Shown here one piece after another: positions 9,118 to 17,237 of a DNA stretch of 64,000 nucleotides (its first letter is position 1; every line of letters starts with the position of its first letter). Source of the DNA: Selenobaculum gibii (GTDB lineage Bacteria > Bacillota > Negativicutes > ICN-92133); the NCBI RefSeq assembly GCF_030273445.1, contig NZ_CP120678.1, positions 1,589,501 to 1,653,500 of the forward strand, in the 5' to 3' direction. The notes below the pieces were generated by a model that saw only the letters and a list, made by a program, of their open reading frames with translations, ran no database searches and was not told the origin of the DNA. Both the position numbers and the translations under genes were made by a program.

Positions 9118-10419
9118 TTATTTTTCAACTTTTGCCGGATGTAAGTAAGCAATCACATGAAACACTTCTATCACTTCCGCCATAAAGTGCTTCCATCCCA
9201 AAACACCTGCATAGGGACGTTCTGCAACAGGAACACCTTGCATTGGCATAAGAAAATTTTTAAAAATCATCCGATCATATTGCCCAACTTCCAGTCTAGT
9301 TTGCCAGTCCCCAAGGACAAGCGAAATACCTGCTTCTTCAACAGATAAAGTATCTTGTTTTACCTGCCATGCCCTAACGCCTTGAATCATTGGATATTCT
9401 GCTTTATTCGGGCCTTCTATTTTGAGATAAATATCATTAAATTCAGGGAACTCTGTTTTTAGTGCTTCTACGATTCCATAAGCAACTCCGTAAGGAAGCG
9501 TTAAATATACGTCGCCAAAGCCAAAGTTTTTATAATCCGCTTTGAGCTGAAAAATTGCTTGATCCAGCTTTTCTTGATTGATGTCGATTTCTGTTTCTAG
9601 TTTTTCTGTACAGATATTGATCTGTAATTTTTCTGCAATCCGATTTAACCAGGCAATGGAACATTGCATTCCATAAGGTGTAGGCGCAATAAGGTAATCT
9701 TGCCCCCATTCTTCTGCTAACCGTTTTGCCGCTTCAACTCCAAGTTCCGGAGATAAAACAATATTGCAAGCAGCCAATGGCAATTGCATCATCTCAGCTA
9801 GAGAAGTTTCATCTGCACCAAGGCAAACACCAACTTCAATCCCACAGGATATAAGCATTCGCTTGATTTCAGCTAAATCCCCTTGCCAATTTGGATAGTT
9901 ATTGCACCAGCCAAAAAGATTTACGCGATTTTTCCGCACAACTTCTTTTTTAACTTTTACCTTTGCAGTAACTAAGTCAAGAATTTTATCTAATGCTTCC
10001 TGATACCCTTCCCAAAATTCTCCCTTAAGTCCGCCTGCATCAACCGCAATAATCTCACAAGCTAAATTAGCTCTATGACAAATCCCCTGAATGTCATCAC
10101 CGATTAAGCTGACTGAGCAGCTGTTGATGACTGCAATCATTTTAGGATTACATTCTTTTTTTACTTCTTCTAACCCCAGCAAAAGCGCATCATCTGCGCC
10201 GTACAACAAATCGATTTCCTTTACTTCACTACAAAAGATTCTTCGCTCATATTTTTTCTCGACTCTTGCCATCTCGCGTTCGGCAATCGTTGCACACCAA
10301 CGAGGCCCGTTTATCAAAATCGCACAATCTTTTAGACTCAAAAAAAATGAGGCTGCGCCCGCCATTTCACAACGACTTTTGCACGGCAGCCACCGCTGCA
10401 ATTTCTGATTAGTATTCAT
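9118..10419 (-). CDS. NifD/BchN/CfbD-like nitrogenase-superfamily subunit 1
   Basis: A 433-residue protein when started at 10419 (GGAGG 7 nt upstream). It belongs to the oxidoreductase/nitrogenase component 1 superfamily: three cysteines stand where the shared P-cluster-type ligands of NifD lie, C17 (RCEMAGA), C42 (NGPRWCA) and C101 (NSCSVSLIGDDI). I see no motif marking it as true NifD, and with about 430 residues it is shorter than NifD (about 480-500). Its start overlaps the end of the sister gene by 11 nt, so both are likely made together as a heteromer that receives electrons from the NifH-like protein at 4919. The most probable substrate class is a tetrapyrrole, inferred from the CobN/ChlI/ChlD/CbiZ neighbours. 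Confidence 0.82.
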   Translation of the reverse strand: MNTNQKLQRWLPCKSRCEMAGAASFFLSLKDCAILINGPRWCATIAEREMARVEKKYERRIFCSEVKEIDLLYGADDALLLGLEEVKKECNPKMIAVINSCSVSLIGDDIQGICHRANLACEIIAVDAGGLKGEFWEGYQEALDKILDLVTAKVKVKKEVVRKNRVNLFGWCNNYPNWQGDLAEIKRMLISCGIEVGVCLGADETSLAEMMQLPLAACNIVLSPELGVEAAKRLAEEWGQDYLIAPTPYGMQCSIAWLNRIAEKLQINICTEKLETEIDINQEKLDQAIFQLKADYKNFGFGDVYLTLPYGVAYGIVEALKTEFPEFNDIYLKIEGPNKAEYPMIQGVRAWQVKQDTLSVEEAGISLVLGDWQTRLEVGQYDRMIFKNFLMPMQGVPVAERPYAGVLGWKHFMAEVIEVFHVIAYLHPAKVEK

Positions 10420-11698
10420 ATAGAATCCTCCTGCCGTGTCCATGAATTGCCATAGATACTTTATTTAGCAGATTTTCTAGACCCCAAATGCCAACTTGTT
10501 GAATTGAGATAGACAACTGATGGGGAAGATCAATTAAATCTGTCGTCGTTAAAACAAAGTCCACTTGCTCTGCCAGCGTTTTTATCTCTTCTTCTGTATA
10601 GCAGGGAATATCCGTTAGCTCCATGATTCGCTTGCGTTGCTCTGCTTTTTCTTTACTCGTTAAATCATTATGTAAAACTACCGCTTTAAGTTCTGCACCC
10701 ACAGCTGATAACGTTTCTAAATGAAACTTCGGATCAAAATAACGGCTTGCATACCCAATGACAAAAATGTAACTTTTTCCCGACAAAACTTCGCGTTTTT
10801 TTTGTAAAAACTTTTCCAGACGTGTATTTTCTATTTTCCAGGCTTGTTTAGCTTCTGCTTCGCACGCTAAAACTTCTCCGATTTTTTCAAACCATACTTT
10901 CGTTTCTGCCATCCCTTTAGGATAGTTCCCCGTATAACACTTCGTTTGATAACGCTCAGCCAACACTCTTGCATATTCTTGCATCTTGGGATAATATTCA
11001 CGCGCAATTCCTACCGACAAAATTAAATCCGCTTTGGGAATCATCGCAAATTCCTCTTTTGTCATCGTATTGGGCGGAAATAAAATACGTGTAAATCCAA
11101 AATACTGAAGCAGTCGTTTTATTTCACGAACATTATTTTCATTGCCTGCTCCACTATTTTCACCAATGATAACGGCAAGCTTTTCTTTTTTCTCTCGGTC
11201 TTTCGGCTTAATTGTTGCAAAGCGTTCCAGCAAAGTTTCTAGCATCTTGATGTTATGTTCCGTATAATGCTTACTCATAAAGCCGGCACCCGACACAACA
11301 ATAATCGGTAACTTTGTCTTTTCCTCGACATCCTTGCATACCGCTTCGACATCATCGCCAATTACACCGGCTGTGCATCCGGGAACAACAATGATATATT
11401 GCACATTCTCCATTTGTGAAATATCCAGCAAGCATTGGCGAAGAATCCTTTCTCCGCCAAAGATAGCTTCTTTATCCGATATGCCAGTTACAAACAGATT
11501 GTTTTTCTCCGGCAGCATTGCTAAAGGATCACGCAGCAGTCCGCGCCGTTTTATACTCCAATAATTACGCAAAGCTAAATGAGAGCAAGCTTTTGGTGTA
11601 TGAAACACTACCACTGCACCAGGATTACAAGAAACAGATATGTAGGCATTTCCCAAATTACAGTAAACGAGATTTTTTCGTTCTGATTGCCGAATCAT
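10409..11698 (-). CDS. NifE/K-like nitrogenase-superfamily subunit 2
   Basis: A 429-residue component-1-type protein. Candidate cluster ligands are C24 (SCNPGA), C38 (HTPKACSHL) and C108 (PGCTAGVIGDDV), and the ISDKEAIFGGE segment (73-83) matches the conserved DE-x-VFGG loop of NifD/E/K proteins. A further C13 is nearby. It overlaps the subunit-1 gene at its end and follows cobN by 15 nt with GGGGAGG 7 nt before the ATG, so cobN and both reductase subunits form one operon. The two subunits plus the NifH-like ATPase give a complete nitrogenase-like reductase. Substrate unknown. Confidence 0.82.
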   Translation of the reverse strand: MIRQSERKNLVYCNLGNAYISVSCNPGAVVVFHTPKACSHLALRNYWSIKRRGLLRDPLAMLPEKNNLFVTGISDKEAIFGGERILRQCLLDISQMENVQYIIVVPGCTAGVIGDDVEAVCKDVEEKTKLPIIVVSGAGFMSKHYTEHNIKMLETLLERFATIKPKDREKKEKLAVIIGENSGAGNENNVREIKRLLQYFGFTRILFPPNTMTKEEFAMIPKADLILSVGIAREYYPKMQEYARVLAERYQTKCYTGNYPKGMAETKVWFEKIGEVLACEAEAKQAWKIENTRLEKFLQKKREVLSGKSYIFVIGYASRYFDPKFHLETLSAVGAELKAVVLHNDLTSKEKAEQRKRIMELTDIPCYTEEEIKTLAEQVDFVLTTTDLIDLPHQLSISIQQVGIWGLENLLNKVSMAIHGHGRRILYEY

Positions 11699-11713
11699 TC
11701 CTTCGCCTCCCCG

Positions 11714-14700
11714 TTAAGCATTCGCTTCACTGCGCTCTTCCAGTTCACCTTCAAGCGATAAGTAAAGCTTTTGCAATTCTTCCTTCGTCTCCGCTTTCGC
11801 ATTCCACAATCCGCGTTGCTCCGCTTCGAGCAATACTTCAGTCAACCGTTGCAATGCCCATGGATTTACTTCCTTCATCCATTCCTGCATTTCTTTATCA
11901 AATGCATATTTCTCTGCATATTTCTCATACATCCAGTCTTCCATCACATTACTGGTTGCATCCCATTGATAACTGTGTGCAACATAATTTGCTAAATCCT
12001 GTGCACCTTTATAGCCATGTTTTTTCATGCCTTGGATGAACTTAGGGTTGATCGCTTCGCCTCTAAATAATCGTTTTGTTTCTTCTTCTAAACTGCGCAT
12101 TTCCACTTTACTGCGATCACTGCTGTCACCGCAATACGAACGCGGTTGTTTGCCGCTTAAGGCGCGAACCGTCGCAATCATCCCACCATGATAAGCATTA
12201 AAATCATCCGAACTGAGCATATGACTTTCACGGTTATCTTCATTTTTTATCGTCACATTCAAACTCGCCATGCGTTTTTTAAACAATTCCGGACGGTATT
12301 CCCCCTTGCCCTTTGCGCCATACGCATGTCCGCCAAAACGAACATATACATTTGCCAAATCCTCAATCGTTTCCCAATTTTTCGATTCGAGCAAATCGCC
12401 AATTCCCGCGCCATATGCACCCGGCGGATCGCCAAAAATACGATAAGATGCCTGTTGCCAAGCACTCTCCTTGTCAACACCTTCTGCTTCCAATTGCGCT
12501 GCGTCTTCTAAAACATGCTTTCTGATATAATTCATATCAATCGGTTCATCAAGCTCGGCAATTTTCTCTACCGCTTTATCAAGCCACAAAATTGCATCCG
12601 GCATACTATCGCGAAACAGTCCGCTGATTCGTCCCGTCACGTCGATGCGTGGACGTTTTAATTCTTCTAATGGGACAACATCCACATCAATTACGCGCAT
12701 ACTGCCGCGTTGCCAAACCGGTTTTAACCCCATTAAATACAAAAATTCAGCAATGCATTGTCCATGGCTGCGCATATTTGCCCCTGCCCATAATACAATG
12801 CCGACACATTCCGGGTATCTGCCTTCTTCGTGAATATAACGCTCAATCACTTCATCGCCCATTTTCTTGCCGATTTCCCAAGCAGCCGGCGTTGGCAGAG
12901 TTCGTGGATCTACGCCATAAAAATTACGTCCCGTAGGCAGTAAATCCGCTCCGCCGCTTGTCGGCGCGCCAGCGGCACTAGGTTCAATATATTCCCCTTG
13001 CAAAGCAGCCAACGTATTTGAAATCTCCTGCGTAGTTTTTTGTAAATTCGGTACAATGGTCGTACAAATATATTCCGCAACACAACTTACTTTTGCATAG
13101 GCTTCTTCATTTAATTCACCTAACCATGCGATTTCTTTTAATTGCTCTACAGCCATTGAGCTAAAATCTTTATTTGCTAATAAAAGAACGATTTCTTTAC
13201 TCTTTTCGTTTAATTCATCAACAAATGCGCCATAAGTCTTCGTATTGCCCGCCATCATCGTTGCACTGTTTTCTAAAAGCTCATAATAATCAAAACCATA
13301 TGCATGTGCCAACGTTTGTCTAAGCGAAGGTTTATCTCCATTTTCTAGGCGAGTCAACGCTAAGATGTATTCAATCATGTCATCGCCTTGCGGCGGGCGA
13401 CCTAAAATATGAAGTCCCGTACGAATCTGCATATTTTTTATATCTGTTACATACGCATGAATTTTTCCGATATAATCATCAAACGTTTCCGCTTCTGCCT
13501 CTTTAATATCTTCCTCTAAATTGGCGGCTTTTACTTTTTCTCTGACGAGTGCTTGTATTGTTTTCATTGAATCCGGTTGCGTCGTTTTAAAATGACAATA
13601 TTCATCTAAGACTTTTTCTAATTCCTCCAGCTCATCATATGTGCCAGCCTGACTCATCGGTGGCGTCAAATAACTGATCAAACAGGCGGCACTGCGCCTT
13701 TTCGCTTGTATTCCTTCACCGACAATCGTAATCCAGTACGGATAAATGTTTGGCATATCACCGATTGAAATATCCGGATAACACTTTCCCGACATGCCGG
13801 CACCTTTACCCGGTAACCATTCCAAAGATCCATGCGTCCCGACATGAATTAAAACATCCGCTTGCCAAATGTCCCGCAGCCAATGATAAAATCCAATGTA
13901 GTGGTGCGTTGGCGCACAGTCTGGCGAGTGAAGAAGTTTTCCCGGATCTTCACCAAAACCACGCGGCGGTTGTACCGTGATGAACACATTTCCTTTTAAC
14001 GTCCCGGGAATCAACAGTTCTCCATCATAGTTAAATACTTCTCCCGGTGCTTTTCCCCAATCATTTTGGAGTTGGTCTTTCGTCTTTTCATCCAAAGGTT
14101 TAAAAAAATCTAAATACTGCTGGGCGGATAAGTGTTCGGCACGTTCAATTTGTTTTTCCGTAATATAACGACGATCATTGGTCGCATTTGCCAATAGTTC
14201 CTCCATGAAGCTTTTACTGTTTTCAGGAATAGAATCCACGTTGTATCCTGCGTCTTGCATTTCGGCAAGTAAAAGCCTAACACTTTCCGGAGAGTCCAAT
14301 CCTGCGGCACTGCCAATATTAGAATTTAGTGCAGGATAATTATGAAATACAATTCCTACTCTTTTCTCTTGATTCGGTTTGTAACGAAGATTTGCCCATT
14401 TTTGCGCCTTGCGTACGACTAAATCAATGCGCTCTTCAAGCGCTTGATAACTGGCAATTCCCCGCCCGGTATCCTCTTTTGTCGCAATTGGTGCGGAATG
14501 TAAAATGCCATCAAATTCAGGCAAACTCACACTAACAGAAATCTCCATCGGCGTCATGCCTTCTGTACTTTTTTCCCATTCCACTAGTGGATTAAACAAA
14601 GTATACGCTTGCAAAACAGGTACATTTAACGCTTGAATCTCAGATAAATCTAAAGCCCGCGTTGCTGTTAAAGAAAATTTAATCGTATTAATTAAAACAT

Positions 14701-15439
14701 CAATCACTACATTTTCACCGTCATGAAAATATTTATCAAACGCATCTTTTAATCCTGGAGCTCCAATTAATGGATTCGCTTGACCGTTGGTAAACACAAC
14801 AATTGCATTCATCCCGCGCCGCTCTATTTCTCGAATGATCGCATTTTGATACGACAAGTCCTGCAAAATCCATTCATCACGATAGAAAATCATACCAATT
14901 GTTGGACGATTGGGGCGAATAAATTTATTTTTATATTCAGATAAATCCTGATAAGTTTTTTCACTATCCGGATGATAAATTCCGTTCCAAGGTAAAAGGT
15001 ACGGCTCTTCAAATTCACAGGTTTGTTGACAAAAATGTGCAAGCAGCCATAACATACAGTTGGCAATATTATCAGCACCACCATAATTAAAGTACTGATA
15101 AATGCGCTTTTCCTCTTCATCAGAAACCCCATATTTAAGTAAGTCATTTCCAGCATCCGCAACTAAAAAAAGATGGCGGATTTTTCTTTCTTGCAAAAAG
15201 GAAGAAGTGTTTTGTAAAAAGCGACAATCTAGCCCCGTTCCCATCCAACGGACTAAAATAATATCTTGCGCCTCTAACTTCGTTTGCCATTCTCTCCCCC
15301 ATGGCGTAGATTCAGCGATTGTTTTACTTTCGCAACGTGCTTTAATGCCCTTCTGGTTTATTGATTCACTCGCTTGATTCCAAAAATAAATCTGTCGTTC
15401 AATATTTGTTAAAAATAATATTTTCCCCTGAACGTCCAT
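11714..15439 (-). CDS. CobN/BchH-like large chelatase subunit (paralogue 1)
   Basis: A 1241-residue CobN/magnesium-chelatase H family protein of normal length. Conserved blocks are visible: QPPRGFGEDPGKLLHSPD, HVGTHGSLEWLPGKG, PTSGGADLLPTGRNFYGVDP, LKRPRIDVTGRISGLFRDS and GDPPGAYGAGIG. In aerobic B12 synthesis CobN inserts cobalt with CobST; BchH/ChlH inserts Mg with ChlID; the CobN-like HmuS of Bacteroidetes haem loci is reported to act in metal removal. Here it is fused in operon with nitrogenase-like subunits and cbiZ, and ChlI/ChlD homologues lie downstream, so it likely binds the macrocycle handled by this system. Its ATG overlaps the cbiZ stop codon (TGATG), implying translational coupling. 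Direction of chelation and metal are not determinable. Confidence 0.9.
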   Translation of the reverse strand: MDVQGKILFLTNIERQIYFWNQASESINQKGIKARCESKTIAESTPWGREWQTKLEAQDIILVRWMGTGLDCRFLQNTSSFLQERKIRHLFLVADAGNDLLKYGVSDEEEKRIYQYFNYGGADNIANCMLWLLAHFCQQTCEFEEPYLLPWNGIYHPDSEKTYQDLSEYKNKFIRPNRPTIGMIFYRDEWILQDLSYQNAIIREIERRGMNAIVVFTNGQANPLIGAPGLKDAFDKYFHDGENVVIDVLINTIKFSLTATRALDLSEIQALNVPVLQAYTLFNPLVEWEKSTEGMTPMEISVSVSLPEFDGILHSAPIATKEDTGRGIASYQALEERIDLVVRKAQKWANLRYKPNQEKRVGIVFHNYPALNSNIGSAAGLDSPESVRLLLAEMQDAGYNVDSIPENSKSFMEELLANATNDRRYITEKQIERAEHLSAQQYLDFFKPLDEKTKDQLQNDWGKAPGEVFNYDGELLIPGTLKGNVFITVQPPRGFGEDPGKLLHSPDCAPTHHYIGFYHWLRDIWQADVLIHVGTHGSLEWLPGKGAGMSGKCYPDISIGDMPNIYPYWITIVGEGIQAKRRSAACLISYLTPPMSQAGTYDELEELEKVLDEYCHFKTTQPDSMKTIQALVREKVKAANLEEDIKEAEAETFDDYIGKIHAYVTDIKNMQIRTGLHILGRPPQGDDMIEYILALTRLENGDKPSLRQTLAHAYGFDYYELLENSATMMAGNTKTYGAFVDELNEKSKEIVLLLANKDFSSMAVEQLKEIAWLGELNEEAYAKVSCVAEYICTTIVPNLQKTTQEISNTLAALQGEYIEPSAAGAPTSGGADLLPTGRNFYGVDPRTLPTPAAWEIGKKMGDEVIERYIHEEGRYPECVGIVLWAGANMRSHGQCIAEFLYLMGLKPVWQRGSMRVIDVDVVPLEELKRPRIDVTGRISGLFRDSMPDAILWLDKAVEKIAELDEPIDMNYIRKHVLEDAAQLEAEGVDKESAWQQASYRIFGDPPGAYGAGIGDLLESKNWETIEDLANVYVRFGGHAYGAKGKGEYRPELFKKRMASLNVTIKNEDNRESHMLSSDDFNAYHGGMIATVRALSGKQPRSYCGDSSDRSKVEMRSLEEETKRLFRGEAINPKFIQGMKKHGYKGAQDLANYVAHSYQWDATSNVMEDWMYEKYAEKYAFDKEMQEWMKEVNPWALQRLTEVLLEAEQRGLWNAKAETKEELQKLYLSLEGELEERSEANA

Positions 15440-16551
15440 CAGTTTTCACTTTCTCCTTCTTCATTTCTCCGATGTAAACAATTTTGTAACAGCGTTGCCA
15501 ATACTCTTACCACGCCTTTTGAAAAACATTCCACCGAACTTTCTTCTATTTCAATAATTTCAGTCTGATAACTCTCGCCTAAAATACGAAGAAGCTGATT
15601 TGCCGCAGGTAGTATCTCCTCTTTTGTAAGCAACCCCCATAAGAGTTGGTCTAGTAAGTGAATATAAAGGGATAGATATGTCACCATTACACTCTCTTTT
15701 ACTACCTTGTCTAGCCTTTCTAAAAAAGCGGGTTTAATCACCGGATTTTTTTCTAAAGTGCAATACATTTCCCATACTAAATCTGAAGTTACTCCGAATC
15801 GCTTCATCCTCTTTAATACATCATGCTGATATTTAGGATTTAGACCAGTTTGCCTCTCAAGTGCCTCTTTTACCGCACCCATAACAACTTTCCCAATCAG
15901 CTCACCCATTTTTGAATGTTTGCCTGCACTTTCTAAATAAAGTGACGAATCAGCATTTGCAATGACAATTGTTTGATCTGTTCCCGAACCAGTCGCCAAC
16001 CCCGTTGAATAATTGCTTCCCGCCATGAGCTCTTGAATGGCCGCCGTTTTTGCCTCCGTACAAGTGACTAACGCACGCGCTAAAGTTCCCGGCGGCATAT
16101 CGCTATCAAGCACCAGCATAATGTTAATCGTCCCCAAGCGGTTTGGTTTTTCGAGTGGTTTATAATACGTAGCAGGATCACCGACTCTACCACCATTTAC
16201 TTCTATTCCACCCGTAACAATTGCCGTTACTGTTAACTCTTCATGAGATAAAGAGTGAATTGCTACATTTTCCATATCTGCGGCTGTTCCCATACCTGAT
16301 ACAGTTTCCGGATCTAATCCTATTCGTTTGGCGATGATTTTCATATGCTCTTCATAAGTTTCCGCCAGCATCTCACATGCCATTCCTGCACCACATTTAC
16401 CATCATGATTAAACACAGCAGTCAAATCTTCATGATATCCCCCATGATAAACGGAAGTACTAAGTACTTTGCGTTTTCCATCAAAAAACATTACAATACT
16501 TCTTTCATAACGATAGACTTTATCACCCGTAGAAACTTCATGTATTTTCAT
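15439..16551 (-). CDS. cbiZ: Adenosylcobinamide amidohydrolase (CbiZ family)
   Basis: A protein of about 370 residues starting at 16551 (GAGAGG 9 nt upstream). The CbiZ core is recognisable: NGGRVGDPATYY, GTINIMLVLDSDM, LVTCTEAKTAAIQELM and ATGSGTDQTIVI. CbiZ cleaves the aminopropanol side chain of adenosylcobinamide to give adenosylcobyric acid, the salvage/remodelling route used by archaea and many bacteria. Here it leads an operon with cobN and nitrogenase-like genes, strong evidence that the substrate of the block is a corrinoid or is connected to corrinoid salvage. The tail of about 110 residues beyond the core is helical and I do not recognise it. A terminator lies just upstream, after the small His-rich gene. 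Confidence 0.85.
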   Translation of the reverse strand: MKIHEVSTGDKVYRYERSIVMFFDGKRKVLSTSVYHGGYHEDLTAVFNHDGKCGAGMACEMLAETYEEHMKIIAKRIGLDPETVSGMGTAADMENVAIHSLSHEELTVTAIVTGGIEVNGGRVGDPATYYKPLEKPNRLGTINIMLVLDSDMPPGTLARALVTCTEAKTAAIQELMAGSNYSTGLATGSGTDQTIVIANADSSLYLESAGKHSKMGELIGKVVMGAVKEALERQTGLNPKYQHDVLKRMKRFGVTSDLVWEMYCTLEKNPVIKPAFLERLDKVVKESVMVTYLSLYIHLLDQLLWGLLTKEEILPAANQLLRILGESYQTEIIEIEESSVECFSKGVVRVLATLLQNCLHRRNEEGESEN

Positions 16552-16579
16552 TTTGCTTTTCCTCTCATATAAAAACTTT

Positions 16580-16617
16580 AAAGAAAAACGAAAAACCGTC
16601 CGCAAAGGGACGGTTTT
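16580..16617 (-). terminator. Terminator/attenuator between the His-rich gene and cbiZ
   Basis: A 10-bp stem (AAAACCGTCC at 16592-16601, GGACGGTTTT at 16608-16617) is followed on the minus strand by TTTTTCGTTTTT. With no evident promoter between it and cbiZ, it probably lets part of the transcription through, so the small upstream gene would be made in excess. A second 10-bp hairpin (16650-16679) lacks a T run. Confidence 0.8.
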
Positions 16618-16707
16618 ATCATATTTCCTCATTGCAAGGAGATGTACTTACAAAAATTCTTTACTTTATGAATTTTTGTCCTTTTAATTTACGCCAGTAA
16701 AATCAAC

Positions 16708-17034
16708 TTAGGAATGTTTCGTATGCCCTTTTGCATTTCCTGTCACGATATTTTGAAAAATTTGATGTACTTCTTCGGAACTTTTTCCATTTTCCATCGC
16801 TTTTTTCGCGTGAATTACTGCCAAGCGATAATTTTTATGCGCCTCATCCGTAGGAATTGAATCAATATCCATTGGATCAAACTCCATAATTTTATGAAAA
16901 ATTGCATGAATTTCTTCCGAAGACTTTCCTGCTTTTTTTGCATGGTCTACATGTTTCATTGCACTTTCATAACGATGTTTTGCATGTGGATTATCTGGTA
17001 TTTTATACTCTGGATGTTTTTTCTCCATTGTCAT
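16708..17034 (-). CDS. Small His-rich protein with two internal repeats, unknown function
   Basis: A 108-residue soluble protein with 12 histidines and no signal peptide. It is built of two tandem units of about 38 residues (residues 12-49 and 60-96), each starting IP, then a helix with H/K/A and ending GKSSEE(I/V)H-x-IF. I do not recognise the family. The repeated histidine positions (H43/H90 and others) suggest binding of a metal or a metallo-tetrapyrrole, an inference only. It is first behind MerR-type promoter B, divergent from merR, and followed by a terminator and then cbiZ-cobN-nif-like genes, so it may be an abundant carrier or chaperone for the pathway. GAGGTG lies 7 nt upstream of the ATG. 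Confidence 0.75.
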   Translation of the reverse strand: MTMEKKHPEYKIPDNPHAKHRYESAMKHVDHAKKAGKSSEEIHAIFHKIMEFDPMDIDSIPTDEAHKNYRLAVIHAKKAMENGKSSEEVHQIFQNIVTGNAKGHTKHS

Positions 17035-17070
17035 ATCCTGTCACCTCATAATAACTAAATTTCGAGATTT

Positions 17071-17101
17071 ATTATATGCTATATAGTGGTCATACAGTCA
17101 A
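17071..17101 (-). promoter_or_regulatory. MerR-type promoter B (19-bp spacer)
   Basis: Minus strand: -35 TTGACT (17101-17096), -10 TATAAT (17076-17071), spacer exactly 19 bp with the dyad CTGTATGA-CCA-CTATATAG. The -35 and the first 16 bases of the spacer are identical to promoter A. It faces the small His-rich gene and sits in the merR divergent region. Confidence 0.85.
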
Positions 17102-17154
17102 TCATTAAATTTAAGGTTACGTAAATTTTGTCTAAAATAAGCGAAGCGCCTCAC

Positions 17155-17182
17155 TTGACATAAAATTTTCTTTTGATAATAA
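17155..17182 (+). promoter_or_regulatory. Probable promoter of merR
   Basis: TTGACA at 17155-17160 and TAATAA at 17177-17182 with a 16-bp spacer (other A/T-rich -10 choices overlap). It lies about 55 bp from promoter B in the opposite direction. Confidence 0.5.
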
Positions 17183-17237
17183 TAAAACTAAATAAATTTG
17201 AACGGAATAAATTCATTTGTATAATGAGGAGTGCACT

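Noticed and set aside
4919-11698. A nitrogen-fixation cluster
   Set aside because: The NifH-like and component-1-like proteins are short, and no nifB, nifE/N pair, nifV or molybdate genes are present. Chelatase and CbiZ neighbours point to tetrapyrroles instead.
5761-15439. Bacteriochlorophyll biosynthesis (BchHID with BchLNB)
   Set aside because: The gene mix is similar, but no other bch genes occur, the host is an anaerobic spore-former by its genes, and regulation is by cobalamin riboswitch.
17200-17225. A second merR promoter, TTGAAC-16-TATAAT
   Set aside because: Its start site would fall inside or after the Shine-Dalgarno sequence of merR, so it would not give a translatable message.
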